Shown here piece by piece: positions 20,217-32,655 of a stretch of 64,000 nt of DNA. The stretch is taken from assembly GCA_003255065.1 (NCBI GenBank), contig QAOA01001289.1, positions 765,554-829,553 of the forward strand, read 5' to 3'. This DNA is from Cercis canadensis. Taxonomy: Eukaryota > Streptophyta > Magnoliopsida > Fabales > Fabaceae. Each line of letters opens with the position of its first letter. The first letter of the stretch is position 1. A model generated the notes under the pieces. That model made no database searches. It worked only from the letters and a program-made list of their open reading frames with translations, and was not told the origin of the DNA. The translations under genes were made by a program, and so were the position numbers.

Positions 20217-23200
20217 ATCTTCTAAAGCAACTGACAAATGTTTCTGGTTTATAGAATTGTCTCCACCCTCAGCAACCAGCCCTTCAACTCAAACTAAGAA
20301 AAGCTTCCTGGACCACCTAAAAGCATTAGTCTCCAATATACTCCACTGATTCAATGGACTGAAAAATAAAAACAAAAGAATTTGTAGGGCTATTCATGAT
20401 GCAACAATTCATTTTATCTAACTAGAAGAGCCTTGATAGCAAAACATTTCTAGCTCTTGTCCATGACTAGTGTCTAGTGTCTTGAGGTGGAAAATTCTAC
20501 TACAAGTGAGAGCCATAACAAAATATTGCTAATAAACTACAAAATTAACAAACCATCCCCTTAGCAAGCAGGGGAAGGCTAAGGTACAAGTTCAGAACCC
20601 TTACTGTCAGAATGTGACTCAGACATGATCACAGTCGATTTGTACTATAATCTAAAATAGGTCATCAAGACCAGAAATACTTTCAGCCTTTTTCATTTCT
20701 TCAATATGAAAGAAGTATAGATGTTTTGAAATTTCATTCTTTCAACATAATATCTCTTAAAAAAAACAAGGGGACGAACATGGTCTCATTTAATTATGTC
20801 CTCTATGTCTTTAGCCTAAGGATAAGGTGAAAAATGTGATCACAGCTCAACACCAGGTTGATCAGAAGAACCAGGAAGTTTCAACAGTCACACCCTGACC
20901 TGCCCTTTCTTCTTACACTGTGACCTTGAAGGCTTTCCTTCTCCTTTGTTTTGTGTCATTTGCAAAAGCAAAATGATATTTATAATGAAAATTTATGGAG
21001 AAAGTTGATCATAAATAGACATAATTTACATGTTTTAAGCCACCCAACCAAAAATATATCTCAGAAAGATTGATTTATGATTTAGTTTATTAACCTTGAG
21101 AAAACCTTGATAAAAGACTTTTTTTTTGGTTCCTAGTATAACTAAAATCAAGGGGGTCTCAGTGCTAGATTTTTTAATGAAGATTTAAGCGGAAGCAAAT
21201 GGTTCAAGTTGAGATCTATGGTAATTTTGTCTTGTGAACAGGCACTTCCCAAACCCAAGCTATGCTAGAACTAGGTGTGATAAATAGTCCTCTCAATGTA
21301 AGGGGGAAAAGGAAAAAGAAGGACAAAAAGAATGATCACAAAATTTCTGAACATATTGTCATCCACCATTGAGGAAAATAAGCCTTATTTAACCCATCAA
21401 TTTTTTACCAAATTATAAAATTAAGAAAAAAAAATCCCATGCATGTAGTGTTAATGCAGTGTTTTAAGCAAAGGAAAGGCAATGTGAATTTCAAAATACT
21501 TGAGGTGAGTCTCTATATTATATAAAACACTAGGGTGTTCAGTATGGCTATCTTGTGGTCTAATTTACTATAAATATTTTAATAGAAAAATCAGTACCAG
21601 GAGGTGAAATCAACAAACATTGATACCTCAACCTCCTTCTGTCCTCGTTTTACCCTTGCCTCGGCCCACTCCTGCTTACCCTTCCTCCTGGTAATCTCAA
21701 TCCCTAGGAATAAGTAAAAATGGATCAGATCATCCTTACCAAGAAATGAGGTGATATTCTTAACACGAAATAAAAGGTTAAAAATATAAAACTTTAGCAT
21801 GAAAAAAGAAATGTTGGTTAAATTCATATAAATAATCAGAGGCAAGGTGATTTGAAATTCCTTCAGTACCTATATTGTGCATAAGAATTTGAGTTCAGAA
21901 CATGATCTTTCATTGTTTAATACTGATAGGGGGCTAATCAATCTCTTTACAATTGCTAAAGTTTATTTCTGAGTGCCCTCCTGCCAACCAAACTTTTGTG
22001 TTCCCTGTATTTCCATTTGTTTCTAGGCCTTTGATTTTCTGATTTTCAGAACCCCATCCCATTCCATCCCCTCTGCTTCCCTCTCTCTTTGTCTTAGTTC
22101 TTATATCCCATATAACATCTGAGCAACTTTTTTTTTTTTTTATTTCTTCGTTTGTCATTCAACCCCTCCCTCTCTTTGTTTTCTCATCCCTTCTTTTATG
22201 TTTTTTTTTTTCATGATTTACTTTGATTTATGTTGAATTGCTTTGTCTGCTGATGGAAACCTCCTTTATCAAAGATGCCATGGTCTCATGAAAATGCAAT
22301 GGCATATATATATACAATCTGGTTAAGTAAATGGAGAATACGAATAGAAATCTCCTATAAACTCAACACGCAAAGAAAACAATAGTATATAAAGATATTT
22401 AAATTTTTTTTGGATAATATACCTACCTAACTTTAAAATATCCTGTATAAGGCATTTGTGATAATTGTGCACTAAAGTAAAATAATTAGTGTGGCCACAC
22501 TTGAAGTGCTGAAACACACTAAAGCAGCCACAATAAGCTAATTAGCATTCATCTCAGTCTAAAATTTGTCAACCAAACAAAATTGAAAAAAAAAAATGAA
22601 TGAACTGCAAATCATAGGCTCAGGTGAGCAAACCATTAATCCAAATCCATCTACCAAACTCTCATTTTAATTTACATTTAATATTCAATCAGAGATACTA
22701 ATTATGAAATGCAATGTAACCTATTAGTTGCTATTTTTTATGCCAAAGTCAGGCATATGATACTAAACCTACTGGCTATTTTTCCCTTCCTATCATTAGT
22801 CTGTATCCATGTGTTTCTTCTTCTGCCTTTGCAGCATCTTATTCCATCGTCTCTTGACAAAATATACTTGCCTATTATCTTTTCTGAACTAGGTAGCCAC
22901 ACCCCATGAATTTCAGCAACAGTATTTTTTTGGATTTCAATGACATGGTCTTTGTCAAACATGATTAAGAGGACCTGACATACACATGACAAGCTCAGAA
23001 AAACTTGGAATGGAATCTCTGGTAAAAGTTAGCTATAAACTCAGCTTTTGCTATAGTGATAAAAGTGCCTAACATGTATAATTACAAGTACAAGTGAAAT
23101 TGAAGAAAATACTATGTCAAATTGAATTTAGCAATATAAGCAAATACTATTTCATTACTGTCTACTTATGTAGAGATGCAGTAAACTGAATTGCTTATCT

Positions 23201-23291
23201 AATTTTACAGGGAATCTATCATCCCGGTTGAGGTGTGTATTTATCCATATAGGAATATTTTCTTTGTCTATCTATCTATCCATCTATATAC

Positions 23292-23294
<3 letters not shown>

Positions 23295-23325
<31 letters not shown>
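23295..23325. repeat. (TG)n microsatellite
   Basis: About 15 uninterrupted TG units, next to imperfect atct repeats (23270-23290). Confidence 0.95.
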
Positions 23326-23327
<2 letters not shown>

Positions 23328-25534
23328 CCTCTTTATGGTTCGAATTTTGTATAGTGAATTTAGAAACCTGATTTTACATGAGATTGACTTGGAAATCTTG
23401 CCTCAGTGGCACTAGTTTTACGTATCTACTAATTCATCTAGAACTTGGTCAATGCTATAAAGCTTAGCCTCCAAGGATATTGATGTGGGAGTTTTCTGTT
23501 GGACGTTCAATTAGATTTGAATTAAAGTTGGCTAGCCTAACTAGTCAATTGTAATAGTAATAGTATTGTCTGACTGAACTTCAGTGTGCCTAATTTGAAG
23601 GCTAACAGAAGAAAGTTAATTTACTGATCATTTGACACAATAGATGCTAGGTTTTTGAATCATTGTCATCTATAATAGTGGGATAAATAGACAGATAACC
23701 TTAAAAATCCTGGTTCGACCCTTTTGTTGGTAAATTTTCTTCTTTTCCTATGTGTATATTTTTCTAAAATTTATTTTTGAAGACTAAAATTTTTGGTTAT
23801 GCTTCTGGGGTGAAGGTTTTTGGGCATTGAAGGGGGTGAATTTGCTTCTTCCTGACTATTCCTTAGTTATTATTATGAAATGCAAGGTTACTTTATATGT
23901 GGGGCCAGTAAATTGGTGAAGGAGCCCAATATTTTGCATTTTAAAGCTCAAGGTATGTGTATTTTGGTGTTAAATCAATCTTTGAATTGGGTTCTCTGTA
24001 TGAGTTTAAGGTCTTCCTAGAAGTAGAGACAGTTGTATATGTATATTTCATTTAGAATCATTATGGAAAATTTCATTGTAATGCATTTCTAAAACAATTG
24101 TAGGGTGCTTTTCTTTTGTATCAAGTCTATCATCCCAACATTAAATTCCCAGTGAATGTTATAGAGTTCAATAACAGGTAGGGTACATGCTATAAGCCTT
24201 GTGTCTTCGTTCCATGTAACATTGCAAGTTTAAATTCTACATTTGCTAACTGAATATTAGTAATTCAGCTGAGGGACTACATTTCTTTCAGTCCTTTTAC
24301 TTCTTAAACTTAGAATCTCAGGGCTAGAGTTTGCAGCACTGACTATTCTATTAATATTCTCTCTCTTTTATGCTTTGCAATCATGGATGGACTTTTCTAC
24401 CTAAAATGAAATGTGTAGATTTGTGCTTGGGTCATTGCTGCTCTGATGGTTGTAATTTTTGAACCTTTTGATGTTGGTTTGAGACTGAGTCAGCTTTTAG
24501 GTTTTTCTAATTCAACTTTTAAAGCAGTCCTTTTGACCTAGCATTTTCTTGTAATCTTTTTGCAATTTGACTATTGCTCTTATACATCAATAGCTATTTG
24601 CTTTGGATCTGGACCAATTCAGCTTGATTGGACCCATGAACTTCAGTCTTGGATTGCTCTTATACAATAGGAATCAAAATTAAATTGGATTAACTTTTAA
24701 ACCTAACATTTATATTGCAATTTATCTTGTTTCATTTTGTTGTTGCTTTTACTGATTAGTTGGTAGAAAGTTTGTAGGAGATGAGTTCTTCTGGTTACAT
24801 ATGATTAGTTTGTGGTACCTATGGAAAGGGTCTGTGTCTTTGATGCAATTTATGTGGTGGGTGGGACCAAAATTAACTGGCTTGAAATTATGCTCTGTCT
24901 TATGTTTATGCAAATGAGTTTTAACTTTTGATAATGTTTGAATTCTTTTATTGTTTGAGAAATTGTTGTTGGTTGAGCTCTGGTTTGTTTCTATGAAGAC
25001 TTTTTTTAAATACCTTAAGATGGTTCATATGATTTCTTTTTGATGGATTTAGAATTTGTCCTGCTTTGATTACTTACTTGTGCAATGGTTTTATTTAAGA
25101 GGTTTCCGTTGTTTGTACTTCTAAATAAGGATAGAGTATTAATTCTTTTATTTATTTCGATTAACTTAATTCAGATTTTTTTTTTGTTTTTTTATATGAA
25201 ACTTGATAGGGAGCTTGATGTCATAGCTGCTTTGGTTTCCACATGTTTTGGTTTTAATGATAGAATGTAGTATACTTCCCGACAACTCAGGGGTCTTGGA
25301 AAGGAACAAAGTTATTAATTGGGAGCATTTGATTCCCTGCAAGGTCTCTTTGTAATCTTGATGGTTTATATTCATTTTAAGTTTGATAGGCTTTCTTGAG
25401 TTGTTGGCAGCAGTTATTTACATTTGTGTTTGATCATCATTATTGTCTCAGTTCATCTTGTGAAGAAACTCTCAGCCTAATCATGGGAAAAAATATTATA
25501 GTTTGCGTATGTCAATTTCCAGTGATTGCTATTT

Positions 25535-26005
25535 GTTTTGACATTTAAATTGCTTCTGGTTTGTAATGGGTAGATTTTTTATCATGTATGTTTCTATTGA
25601 ATACGACCACTTCAGATGAAAATTTGCTATTTTGCACACTATATTTTTTTTTCCCCTCCAAAAATATCTTATGTTGGTTGATATGCCAACTGAAATTTTT
25701 GGCACTTGGACAGAGCTGGGAGTATATCATAATCAAGCAAGAGCAGTCTAATCATGGTGGGTGAAAGCAAGTTTTGACATTTAAATTGCTTCTGGTTTGT
25801 AATGGGTAGATTTTTTTATCATATATGTTTCTATTTGAATACGGCCACTTCAGATGAAAATTTGCTATTTTGCACACTATTTTTTTTTTCCTCCAAAAAT
25901 ATCTTATGTTGGTTGATATGCCAATTGAAATTTTTGGCACTTGGACAGAGCTGGGAGTATATCATAATCAAGCAAGAGCAGTCTGATCATGGTGGGTGAA
26001 AGCAA
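25535..26005. repeat. 236-bp tandem duplication
   Basis: Copy 1 (25535-25770) and copy 2 (25771-26005) both run from gttttgacatttaaattgc to gtgggtgaaagcaa. They are directly adjacent and differ by only a handful of bases, for example in the T-run and tctaatcatgg against tctgatcatgg. The short divergence indicates a recent local duplication. Confidence 0.92.
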
Positions 26006-26681
26006 CAAGGTCCAGAGGCTAATTCATATTGAGAGAAATCCTTATGTTTTGTTGGTGGCATTGGTCAAGAAACTTATCTAATACAGAAAATCTCTGCACA
26101 TATAGGAGGCTTATATATTGAGACTATTATGCATTTTACTATGTTACTTGCTTAAAACTTCAAGGTCTGAATGTCTGACATTTTATTTAACCGTGTAAAC
26201 AGAAAATAACTCCGTTCAAGCCCATTTAGTTTGCACCTTCATGGTCTGCCCATTTAGTTCATTCGACAGAGAAAGTTGCTTTAGCTACTAATCACACTTG
26301 AAGTCCCACATCAAAGTATAAATTAACAACTTAATTCAATTACTACAATTAGTTCTTTTATTTAATTTTTTTCTACAACATTCAAACTTAAAATATCTAT
26401 TTTAATTCCATTCTTCCCTTACCACCTAAGTTACATCCTAGTATCATAGATTTTGATTAAAAAGAATACATACCATAGTTATGATATTCGCTACACCCCT
26501 CTAAACCATACTCTTAGTATTATGTTTTGGATTATTGTATGGGTACCACATTAACTTACATGTTTGGCATTCTGGTTCTCGTACTGTGTATTAGAGTGAT
26601 CTGAACGTGAATCTTGTAACTATAGTTATTTTTGTTTTTGGCCATAATCTTTTAGCCTTTAATCTTTGAGTTGTTGGATGC

Positions 26682-26685
<4 letters not shown>

Positions 26686-26735
<50 letters not shown>
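26686..26735. repeat. (TA)n microsatellite
   Basis: About 25 uninterrupted TA units. Confidence 0.95.
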
Positions 26736-26738
<3 letters not shown>

Positions 26739-28339
26739 ACTACACAACAGAGATTGTCTATCTTCTTTTCCAAAATCAATTAATTATTATTTTTTAGTTA
26801 GTTTTGTAGTCATAGCAAATGCTTCAATCAGATGACATTAGTATTAGTATTATAGAAGTTTCTTTTTTGTTCAATAATTAAGTGCTCTATGCATTTGAAT
26901 GGAAGATTTGCTTCAAGAATTTGCCAAACTAGAGAATCTCCACTTATGACTAATTAAGATTCTAGAACAAACCCCCACAAATGAACACTTAATAAAGCAG
27001 TAATGACTTAATCCTTCTTCTTTTATTTTAAGCTGAAGAGTTTCTCTTTGTTCTTATTTTGACTGAGTCCCTTTAAATGGTTGCTGGTATATGGACTGTA
27101 CAAGAGCTATCACTCAGCTAAAAATTATTAAATTAATTCTTTGCATCTGTTTATTACAACTTTGTAATTGATCTAATTATTGAATACTTTTGATCAATTT
27201 ATTTTCATGTCTTTTGTTGTGACAAATTATTGCTTAGCCCTCAACTTCAATATTGTAAACATGATATGTATTATGTAAAATGTATACAAAATAGGCTATG
27301 ATTCTTACATAATTTTGCATTCTTGGTGGATGGTTACTCTTTAATCCTTTGCATGACTAGTCATAATCTGACCTCCATGTGAACTGTAAAACAAATGAGC
27401 TAAACAAAATGCACAATACAGGACAATGTGACTATGTTAAATTTATCTTACATCCCTGACATTTCTAACTGCATCCTCTTTCAAAAGGTTGGCTTCGGAT
27501 ATCTACATAGTGTTTGTTATTTGCTTAACTTGATCTGTGTTGTCAAAGCCATATCTTGATTGCAACTTTGGTACCAATGCTTGTTCTTCTCTCACAATTC
27601 TAGTCTTCTTCTTTTTCTTCCTATCAGCCTCATCATCTGGATATAATATCATGGTGTCATAAAAGAAGAAATATTGTGGTCAATAATACATATCAAACAT
27701 GTCCTTGCACACAGGTTTTCAAATAGTCTCCATGGCAGACAGAGGTTGGAGAGCACATTTTTATGCTTTTGCTTTTGTTCATTTAGTGTAGGGCCTCTTC
27801 TAATGAGAATATTTTATTCCTCCTTTTTCTGTCTGCTTACTTGAATTGTTTGATATGTGAGTTATTTCTTTAATGCAGTAGAGGTGAAAAGTTAATGCAG
27901 TTGTTATTTACTATATTCATCCTTTTTTTTTCTTACGCATAAGGGGATAAAAATGTGCACTGTGTCTGTGAGGAGGATTAGCTGGAGCTAGGGACTTTGA
28001 GTATCTTCATTATTACTTACTGACACAGTTGTTGGCTGCTACATTTGTGGATAGAAAGCAAAGGTTAGTATAAATTTTATAGTCATATGTTTAATTTTAC
28101 TTTTCCTCCATATTCATGCTTAATGTTACCAATTTAAATACTCTATATTGTGGACTGTTAGTTTTGGTTAGCCGTTAGCATCTGTGTTATCTTATAATGC
28201 ATATGATTGTTCTTCGAATAGTAGTTTTGTTTATGCCTAATATATAGTAATAATGTATTATTTAAATATGGGTCTCACTCATACCCTTCTCTTTCCTCTA
28301 ACTCTGTCTCTGTCTTCTTCTGATATCTCCTCCCCTCAA

Positions 28340-28613
28340 CCTGTATGCGTCCTACACTTTTCCTTCTTTCCTTTTCTCTTGTTTTCTTGTTACTCTTCCT
28401 CTAAGTTTGGAAGGTTATTCGCTTTTGTGTTCAAGAGAATAGGAAATAAGGAAAAATGCAGGACGCATAGATAGGATAGCTTATTAAATGTTATTATTTT
28501 AGTAAATTTGTCAAGACACACTGTTAGATAGGATAGCTTATTTAACTTAGGAACTCGTCTAAGCGTTAACGAAGTAGAGTTAACGCTTAGACAGTCCCCA
28601 ATTTTGGGACTGT
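28340..28613. repeat. Cluster of three inverted repeats upstream of the transposase gene
   Basis: (1) A pyrimidine-rich arm 28340-28381 pairs with 28432-28475, about 42 nt with few mismatches and a 50-nt loop. (2) A perfect 14-bp stem GTCTAAGCGTTAAC (28557-28570) pairs with 28579-28592 across an 8-nt loop. (3) An 8-bp stem ACAGTCCC (28591-28598) pairs with 28606-28613. In addition gataggatagctta occurs twice (about 28471 and 28526). Function is unknown; it could be the remnant of a foldback or MITE-like insertion. Confidence 0.75.
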
Positions 28614-28925
28614 TCTTTGAGAAGTGCATTCACTAAATTAGATGTGCAAGTTTATTTTGTAACTTGAATTATTAAAATTTCACATCATCTCTTTCTGTTT
28701 CTCCGGGTGCATATTTATGCTGTTTATGCAGTGTATTTCGTGTACTTGGAGAACCCTGGGGAGGTGCTGCTGAAATTTTATTAAACTAGTTACTTATATA
28801 AGCTTGTTTTAGTGTGAAGCACTCTCAAAGAATGAGATAGAAGCCATACCAATTTAGCTTCAGGTTGAGATCAATTCATGGTCAAAATTTAATTTTAATG
28901 AAATCTTACTTAAGTGTTTGAATAG

Positions 28926-31900
28926 ATGGAGATACCTGAGAATCGTCGTTGGATGTACAATAGAAAAAATCCTCAAAGGAACTCGTTATTAGATTCATTC
29001 ATACGGGGTGTTGAGACATTTATTATAGCTGCTGAAAAACTAGAGGTGTTCAAACGGGAAGGAAGATTTAGGTGTCCATGCTTAAAATGCAAGTGCTTGA
29101 GATATCACACACTGGATGAAGTAAGGTTACATTTATATAAGAAAGGATTTCAGCCACATTATTACTATTGGCATAATCATGGGGAGATTGAACCACCAAT
29201 TCTTAGAAGAGGTTACGAAGCTGATCCAATTTCTGATGATTTGAATCCATATGAGCGAATGGTTATGGATGTTGGGGGCTCTTCTTTCTATTTTGACCCT
29301 GAACTAGAAGAACCTAATTCTGAATCTGTAAAATTTTATGAGATGATATGTGCTGCACAGTCTCCTTTGTGGGATGGATGTGAGAATCACTTAGTATTAT
29401 CAATTGCGGTTAGACTTTTGAGATTAAGTTTGATTACAATATTCCTCATGCGTGTATTGATGAAATAATCGCATTGATAAAAGAGGTATTGCCTGTGGGT
29501 CATCGAATGCCTGATAATTTTTATCATACTAAGAAATTAGTGGCTCAACTTGGATGTGGTCATAAAAAAATAGATTGTTGTCCATCCGGATGTATGTTGT
29601 ATTATGGTGATGAGGAAGCAAACAGAGAATGTAGATTTTGTGGTATAACTCGTTTTGTGGATAAAAGAAGTAGAAATAGCTGAAAGAAGGAGATCCCGAA
29701 AAAATAGATGTGGTATTTACTAATAATTCCTCGGTTACAAAGATTGTTTGCCTCTAATGCAACTGCAGAATACATGAGATGACATCTTGAAAATCGACGT
29801 GAAGAAGGAATGTTGTCACACCCTTCAGATGGGGAAGCTTGGAAGCATTTCAATATAATTCACCCAGAGTTTGCATCAGAACCACGAAATGTGAGATTAG
29901 GTCTGTGCTCTGATGGTTTCAGTCCTTTCAATATGAATTCTAATATATATTCTTGTTGGACTGTAATCTTGACTCCGTACAATCTTCCTCCTGGAATGTG
30001 TATGAAGAGAGAATACATGTTCCTAACAATAATAATTCCTGACCCACATAATCCAAAAACCAATATTGATGTGTATTTATAGCCTCTGATTGATAATTTG
30101 AAACTGTTATGGGATGATGGTGTGCAAACGTATGACATTTCTAAAAATCAGAACTTTTGTTTGAAAGCTGCTTTGATGTGGACTATCAATGACTTCCTTG
30201 CTTATGGTATGTTGTCGGGTTGGCAAACAGCAGGTTGTTTGGGTTGTCCTATTTGTATGCAATGTTCGAAAGCATTTTATGCTAAGAATGGTCAAAAGAT
30301 TTGTTATTTTGATTGTCATCGACAGTTCTTGAGCATGGATCATCCATTTCGTAAGAATAAGAAGAACTTCTTGAAAGGTCAAAATGAATTGGGTCAACTG
30401 CCTAAGCGATACTCAGGAGTTGAAGTATTTGAACAAGTTTCTCAATTACCTAAGATAACAGATACTGGAAGAAGATATAATTTACTTGGTTATGAGGATC
30501 ATCATAATTGGACTAAACGCAGTATCTTTTGGGATTTACCGTATTAGTGTGATTTGTTGAATCCGCACAATGTGGATGTTATGCATACGGAGAGTAATGC
30601 CTTAAAAAATGTTTACAACACAGTCATGGATGTTAAAGGTAAAACCAAGGATAATGTGAAGGCAATAATAGATCTCAGTTTATATTGTAGACGAAAGGCC
30701 TTAGAGTTGGAAGACAGAGGAAATGAAAAAATTTTCAAACGGAAAGCACATACACTTTGAATATGGATAAAAAAAAAGAGCAATATGTGAATGGGTTCAG
30801 GAGCTGAGGCTTCCAGATGGATATGCATATAACTTGGCCAGATGTGTTGATATGACAAGTTGCACTTTGCAGCATATGAAGAGTCATGATTGTCATGTCT
30901 TCATGGAGAGATTGATACCAATTGCATTTAGTTGTTTGCCTACTCCTATTTGGGAATCTTTGACTGAATTAAGTTATTTTTTTCGAGACTTATGTTGTCC
31001 AACACTAGAAGAAAGTAGGCTTGACATGATGGATAAGAATATTCCAATTATCTTGTGTAAATTGGAGAAGATATTCCCTCCTGACTTTTTTGACGTCATG
31101 GAACACTTTACCGATACACTTAGTGTATGAAGCACGAGTTGGTGGACTTGTACAATATCGATGGATGTATCCATTTGAGAGGTCTAAATCTATACTTTGA
31201 AATTAATTACTATTTAGTACCTTGTCATTTATATTCATTATAATCGTGCAATATTTTGATTTTCATAGGTTTTTACACCATCTTAAGAAAAAAGTGAAAA
31301 ATAAAGCTCAGGTGGAAGGTTCTATCTGTGAAGCTTATATACTTTAGGAGACTTTTACGTTTTGTTCTTATTATTTTGAGTCTCACGTACATTCTAGAAA
31401 TAGAGTCGTCTGTGCATCCTCTACTATCTATCTTTAACTATCCTGGCCGACACGAAGGGGCTTGTAAAACTCATTATCTCAATGAGGATAAAGTAGCTGC
31501 AGCATCACTATATGTTCTTTTAAATTATCCTGAAGTTGAACCCATCCTGAAGTAAGTTATAGTTTTCACGTGTTATTAAAGATTTTGCAAGTTTTGATAT
31601 GCCTTAGTGTGTAATGCATATGTTTCCCGTTGCAGTATTTATGTTGAGTCATTGACATCAACATTCACTAATCTCAGCTCCATCGAACTTGACAAACAAA
31701 TAAAATCAAATTTTGTGCTTTGGTTCAAAAACTATATAAGTGCTTTCTACAACTACATAATGAAGTTATCATTATTATCTATTATAACAAGTTTGTTGAT
31801 ATAACACAGTTTTCATTATTTATTAATAGGTGCACAATCCTTACAATAATATCGCAAATCAATTTCTGTACTATTTAGCTTGGGGGCCTTTAAGAGTATT

Positions 31901-32551
31901 GCAAACATTTCCAATTTATTTTGTGAATGATTATTCTTTTCACATATCTTAGTGAGCACATAATCAAAAGTTGAATAATTCTGGAGTAGGTCTTACTGGA
32001 ACAGATAATTTATATCATGGAATTGTAGAAGAGATAATTGAGATAGAGTATCCTGGAATTCCTATTAAGCGATTGACACTTTTCAAGTGTAAATGGTTTG
32101 ATCCTTCACCCATGGGTACAAGAATTTGTCCCAAGTATGAGATTGTTGAGGTTAAATCAAATAGGAGATACAATGGTAAGGATATATTTATCTTTACTCA
32201 ACAAGTGGAACAAGTATATTTTACACCTTCTCCTAACCCAAATTCTAAAAAAGAGACTGGCTTGTGGTAATTAAGACAAAATCAAGGCGCACAATTGAAT
32301 TACGGAATGCTCCATTTCAAGATGATAGAACTTTGCACTTCACTGAAATCTCTTCTCACGACCAAATTGCTGATAATTTAAGAGATGAGGATGGTATGAG
32401 AGAAGATTTAAGGGACATGACAATTAATGCACATGTTGAAGCTAATGAGGAGGTGGGAGATGATGGTTCAGAAGAGGAAAAATTATATGATAGCGAGGAG
32501 CCTGAAACTAAGGAGGAAGTCCCTAGTGATTACTTGGTTGAAAGTGATTGA
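28926..32551 (+). pseudogene. CACTA transposase TNPD-like gene (Transposase_21 family), damaged
   Basis: Domains in order: a Transposase-associated domain (RRWMYNRKNP, RCPCLKCKCLRYHTLDEVRLHLYKKGF, YYYWHNHGE; 28940-29200). The Transposase_21 core follows, from KEVLPVGHRMPDNFYHTKKLV through CCPSGCMLYY, LGLCSDGFSPFNM, TPYNLPPGMCMK, LLWDDGVQTYD and YGMLSGWQTAGCLGCPIC to NVDVMH (29430-30640). A DUF4218-like region (ARCVDMTSCTLQHMKSHDCHVFMERL, PFER; 30830-31180) and a DUF4216-like region (EEIIEIEYPGIPIKRLTLFKCKWFD; 32020-32110) come next, then an acidic tail ending at 32551. Readable introns include 31182-31268 and 31552-31635, with further ones near 31735-31829. Lesions: frameshifts near 29420, 30765 (A-run), 31125, 31340 and 32268, and in-frame stops near 29681, 29704, 29779, 30080 and 30545. 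The ATG follows AG, so a spliced leader is likely. Function of the family: DDE-type cleavage at CACTA termini. Confidence 0.88.
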
Positions 32552-32655
32552 TTGTTAAGGTTAATTTATAGTTGCCTTATGCTTTTATTCATTGATAGTG
32601 AATGTACTTATTACTTAATGTTTCACTTACATATTTGATATTTTTGTATTCATAG

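Larger units (their letters stand above)
20217..28925. other. Long non-coding interior of the CACTA element (possible first intron)
   Basis: About 8.7 kb, AT-rich and T-biased on the + strand. No open frame resembles a known protein, and no LTRs or terminal inverted repeats of another element were seen. It contains a TG run, a TA run, a 236-bp tandem duplication and a cluster of inverted repeats. The T-rich composition and the AG immediately before the transposase ATG fit an intron of the transposase transcript, possibly with captured host sequence. This is inference. Confidence 0.4.

Noticed and set aside
22738-22992. 84-codon minus-strand frame in the CACTA interior as a possible captured gene
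   Set aside because: No recognised motif, length within chance for this composition, and no neighbouring exon in the same sense.
23295-26735. Microsatellites as possible functional elements
   Set aside because: TG and TA runs of this length are common in plant intergenic DNA, and nothing nearby suggests a role.
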